From: Kiritimatiellia bacterium | GTDB lineage: Bacteria > Verrucomicrobiota > Kiritimatiellia > UBA8416 > YA12-FULL-48-11 | Length of the DNA stretch: 64,000 bases | Direction of reading: 5' to 3' | Assembly: GCA_028716365.1 (NCBI GenBank) | Contig: JAQUPZ010000012.1 | Coordinates: 84,104 to 148,103 of the forward strand | Part shown: piece after piece, positions 60,071 to 64,000 of the stretch | Layout: the number at the start of each line of letters is the position of its first letter | Numbering within the stretch: the first letter of the stretch is position 1 | Notes under the pieces: generated by a model | What the model was told of the DNA's origin: nothing | The model's input: only the letters and a program-made list of their open reading frames with translations | The model's database searches: none | Translations under genes and position numbers: made by a program

Positions 60071-61108
60071 TTACTGCCTTGTTACTTCCCAGAACAGGGT
60101 GTCAAAACCGATCTGAATTGATGGAACACATTTCCATTCGTTGTTATTTCTGTATTCAATACCCGGAGCGATCTGTAGAAAAATCCATTTTCTGAACATA
60201 GGATGTCGATAAATAAGAGTCAAACGATGCCTGTCGATACGCCTTTCTTCCGTCGAATTGTGGCCAAACATGCTGTATCGCAGGCTTAAACCCCGCGCAA
60301 CATCTTCATCTGAAATAAGATCTGATGTCTTGTCTTCTTCGATAAGCCTGTGTACGTGACCTAAAATGGCGGATTGTTCCCATTCAACACCGTCGGTATG
60401 TTCTGTCCATTTTGCGGCTGACACCGATCGGATGAAGTTTTTCCCCAACCATCTGTTTGCGGTAAATGCCGTGACTTCGCCAAAACCCTCTTGAGTCTCA
60501 TAGAAGACTCTTTGTCTCGGGTACATGGTAAGTTTTCCGATTGAGTATTTGGGTCTCCAATCCACTCTTGCAATGCCCACAGGTTCGTTTCTCCATCGTA
60601 ATCCTAAATCGGTATGTATGTTAATTTTATCATAGACGTGCCGGAAACCGGCGTTCAGGACGGTTTCACTCTCTGTAGGGTCAACGCCGGGCAGCTCATT
60701 GTCTCTTAAGGAATCGACGAATATGCTCCAGCGGTCTTTCAGATTAGGTAACTTCAGGTTCACTTCAAATTTCGGCTCAAATCGCGTCTCCAAATCCTCG
60801 TCATCCTCAGTCACAAAGTACAATCCCATTCGAAATCTTGATATTGGTATTTCCATGGCATCAGCCGGATACTTTGCAAAAAAGTGATCAAAACTGTTTA
60901 TATTGCGCTGTAGCCGGAGGAAAATCCTGTCATGAATGCTGTCCAAAATGCTGGTGGTGTTCTTCTCTGATACTGGAGATTGAGGAGCGTTTGTGGAAGT
61001 CAAACAATCTTCCTGTCCAGGACATTTAATTGGAATAAGAAAAAAGATTGGTAGCAAAATTACCAGCATTTTATTTTTGTTGAATACATTGCGCAATGCA
61101 TTCCGCAT
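60071..61108 (-). CDS. Predicted outer-membrane or periplasmic beta-sheet protein
   Basis: No family recognised. The ATG at 61108 follows AGAGAG and gives a signal peptide (hydrophobic MLVILLPIFFLIPI region). The mature part (about 310 aa) is rich in alternating hydrophobic/charged stretches (RFEPKFEVNLKL, YSIGKLTMYPRQRVFY, HRLTLIYRHPMFRKWIFLQI) and ends in WEVTRQ. The pattern suggests a 10-14-stranded barrel or a beta-sandwich. It lies just downstream of a second barrel gene on the same strand (55 bp). Confidence 0.65.
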   Translation of the reverse strand: MRNALRNVFNKNKMLVILLPIFFLIPIKCPGQEDCLTSTNAPQSPVSEKNTTSILDSIHDRIFLRLQRNINSFDHFFAKYPADAMEIPISRFRMGLYFVTEDDEDLETRFEPKFEVNLKLPNLKDRWSIFVDSLRDNELPGVDPTESETVLNAGFRHVYDKINIHTDLGLRWRNEPVGIARVDWRPKYSIGKLTMYPRQRVFYETQEGFGEVTAFTANRWLGKNFIRSVSAAKWTEHTDGVEWEQSAILGHVHRLIEEDKTSDLISDEDVARGLSLRYSMFGHNSTEERRIDRHRLTLIYRHPMFRKWIFLQIAPGIEYRNNNEWKCVPSIQIGFDTLFWEVTRQ

Positions 61109-61164
61109 GTAATTTCTCTCTGGTTGTTGAATAAAATGCGTTTTTACAGCAGAAAAAGTCACTA

Positions 61165-61683
61165 TTAAAATGCCAGGCGCAAAGCTGCTCCAAGAATGAT
61201 GGTGTCTGAGTCTATTTCATCTGCCAATTCGCTGATGTTCTTCCATTTGTTGAAACGGTAATTGGCATTTATATCAAGATAGAGTGAAGGCAGGAGTTTA
61301 AGGTCAAGTCCGACCTTGACGGCATAAAAAGGCTTGTCGGCAAATTCATCGTCCGAATAATATATGCCGATACCGGCGCCGGCATACAGGTTACATCCGA
61401 CTAACACAAACGCCTGGGGTGCATAGACGTTTTTCGGAGAACCTGCAAACCCCTCTTTGAATACTTCAAGATTGGCTTCCAGTGACAGTGGTGAGCCAGA
61501 TGCATACTGGTAGGTGGCCAGCCATGACATACCGTCCTCGTCAATGTCGTGAACATCGATGTTTTTGACTGCAGTCCAGTAATTGGCGCCTACGCCGAAA
61601 CGGTGATTACCTTCCGCGTGGCAGGTTGCCCCGCCGATCAGTAAACTTGCACAAAGGACAATAGCCATTTTCCTTCTTCTCAT
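61165..61683 (-). CDS. Small outer-membrane beta-barrel protein
   Basis: The protein is 172 aa when started at 61683, preceded by GGGGAG, and begins with a signal peptide (MAIVLCASLLIGGATCHA). Short amphipathic strands follow (FGVGANYWTAVKN, SLEANLEVF, FYAVKVGLDLKLLPSLYLDINANY), and the end is ALRLAF, a C-terminal Phe as for barrels inserted by BamA. Size and pattern resemble 8-stranded OmpW/OprF-N-like barrels. Not recognised further. Confidence 0.72.
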   Translation of the reverse strand: MRRRKMAIVLCASLLIGGATCHAEGNHRFGVGANYWTAVKNIDVHDIDEDGMSWLATYQYASGSPLSLEANLEVFKEGFAGSPKNVYAPQAFVLVGCNLYAGAGIGIYYSDDEFADKPFYAVKVGLDLKLLPSLYLDINANYRFNKWKNISELADEIDSDTIILGAALRLAF

Positions 61684-61914
61684 GTGTTTTCTCCCCTTGA
61701 ATATAACTGAATCCAATATATTTAGATTCACAAAAATCCGATTAGCAGTCAAATCTCAAAGGAGAGATAAACATGGTGAAAATGGCATGAAAAAGGGATG
61801 GAGAAAAATTTATCTGAATTGTTTTTGAGCTTGTAGCTGGTTGGGGAAAAAGTTAGCGTTTATAAAAAGATTGATAACTTTTTAAAAGATAGCAGATTTC
61901 ATCGATTTTCCCAC

Positions 61915-63286
<1,372 letters not shown>

Positions 63287-63290
<4 letters not shown>

Positions 63291-63526
63291 TGCGCACCTC
63301 CGATAATTCCATGACGTTCCCGGGTTATTCGATCCAAATACGTATTAACATCTTGAACCCTAATTCGAGAAGCCTTACGAACCTTTACTGGTTCCGGCAA
63401 TTCACCTGAAGCAATCAGACGCCTTACTGTACGTGATGATACATCCAGAAGAATCGCGACTTCATCAAAACTCAAAAGAAGTTTATCCCGCCACCCTGCA
63501 AGTGATACAACCTTTTCCCCTTTCAT
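63287..63526 (-). CDS. Excisionase/AlpA-like helix-turn-helix protein
   Basis: The 79-residue protein contains a MerR/Xis-like HTH: LLSFDEVAILLDVSSRTVRRLIASGELPEPVKV, then RIRVQDVNTYLDRI. It overlaps int by four bases (stop 63287-63289, int ATG 63290). Such proteins act as recombination directionality factors or regulators of int. Confidence 0.86.
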
Positions 63527-63541
63527 CCCCTTGTTCCCCCT

Positions 63542-63991
63542 TTATGCCCCTTTGCGGACCGGATATCCGGTCCAGTTTCCTGTCCTTTCTCTGTTTTGTT
63601 TCGCTATATCAATTGACCGTCTTGAAATTATAACGACCTTTTGTCCTTTGAATTCAAATTTACTCTTCTCCAATACACCTAATTCAACAAGTCGATCTAC
63701 CATTGTCCGGTGGCACCCTAATTCCTCTGCAGCCCCACTGGGTGATGGACCATTTAATCCGTTCCTACAAACACTAGAAAACCAATCTTGCATCTCTACC
63801 ATTCCGCACTCGTCTTCTGATAATTTATCTAAAGGCCTGAGTATGCTTCCGCATTCATGACAAAGCATGACTGTCTTTTGAGGTGCATCGATTAGCTTCT
63901 TGCCTTTGAATTTAAATTCTTTGCTTTCAGCGATCCCTTCTTCCACTATCGCTTCAACGTAATATTTGATTTCGTTTTTGTCTTCATTCAC
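63542..63991 (-). CDS. Hypothetical element protein with zinc-ribbon/HTH features (may be partial)
   Basis: The 149-residue frame starts at GTG 63991, but the frame stays open to the window edge, so the true start may lie outside. CHECGSILRP at about residue 45 shows one CxxC, but there is no second pair. The last half is helix-rich with GAAEELGCHRTMVDRLVELG, a helix-turn-helix shape, followed by FEFKGQKVVIISRRSI. It likely belongs to the element with int and xis. No family recognised. Confidence 0.6.
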   Translation of the reverse strand: MNEDKNEIKYYVEAIVEEGIAESKEFKFKGKKLIDAPQKTVMLCHECGSILRPLDKLSEDECGMVEMQDWFSSVCRNGLNGPSPSGAAEELGCHRTMVDRLVELGVLEKSKFEFKGQKVVIISRRSIDIAKQNRERTGNWTGYPVRKGA

Positions 63992-64000
63992 CAACCAATT

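Overview
This 64 kb window comes from a bacterium with a Gram-negative type envelope. It carries an omptin-like outer-membrane protease, other predicted beta-barrels, GT9 heptosyltransferase-type enzymes, an LpxH-like phosphoesterase and an exosortase. Base composition looks moderate (low to mid 40s % GC by eye). An exosortase/EpsI pair, a GHL10-type glycosidase, a DUF1015 protein, a plant-type GDP-mannose 3,5-epimerase and a repeat-rich proline/alanine membrane protein together would fit the PVC group (Lentisphaerota, Kiritimatiellota, Verrucomicrobiota) or a neighbouring phylum. That placement is inference and is not proved by any single gene.

Left part (1-17.6 kb): mostly housekeeping and envelope genes. 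It begins with the 5' end of a Tat-exported protein. Next come a NIF3 protein, a secreted Met/Gly/Cys-rich protein paired with a subtilase, CobO plus a HAD phosphatase, a lone cyclic-nucleotide-binding domain plus DUF1015, a compact UvrC and a GT9 enzyme. A minus-strand block then carries omptin, isochorismatase-fold hydrolase, pyrimidine-dimer glycosylase, thioredoxin, the repeat protein, frr, pyrH and a GHL10 glycosidase.

Middle part (17.7-51.8 kb): a large exopolysaccharide/O-antigen locus headed by a specialised NusG paralogue. It encodes sugar-nucleotide enzymes (RmlA, an RmlC-like protein, WecB, GDP-mannose 3,5-epimerase, a UDP-HexNAc dehydrogenase and a UDP-glucuronate-epimerase-like SDR). 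It also has a Wzx flippase, two O-antigen ligase/polymerase-type membrane proteins, six glycosyltransferases, three class I methyltransferases plus one FkbM and one TylF type overlapping that set, two SGNH hydrolases, an AsnB amidotransferase, an exosortase with EpsI, and the initiating sugar-phosphate transferase. Two decay scars lie inside it. One is a degraded second asnB at about 35.5-36.2 kb. The other is a 127-bp copy of the 3' end of the sugar transferase fused to a 5'-truncated second epsI at about 48.8-49.5 kb. Both point to repeated recombination in the locus. The enzyme set suggests a glycan containing N-acetyl-hexosaminuronic acid (possibly amidated), possibly L-galactose, and methyl groups.

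Right part (51.9-61.7 kb): a lysine/folate/pantothenate operon (lysA-dapA-dapB-folK-panB), a DUF2400 protein, rubredoxin, a soluble NqrF-like flavin reductase, a cupin, an iron alcohol dehydrogenase and two predicted outer-membrane proteins. At 61.9 kb a tRNA-Ser(GCU) gene is the integration site of a mobile element. The element's tyrosine integrase is encoded antisense and terminates inside the tRNA, and it is followed by an excisionase-like protein and a further gene running off the window. Most start codons were chosen by ribosome-binding-site position; functions are read from motifs and no database search was run.
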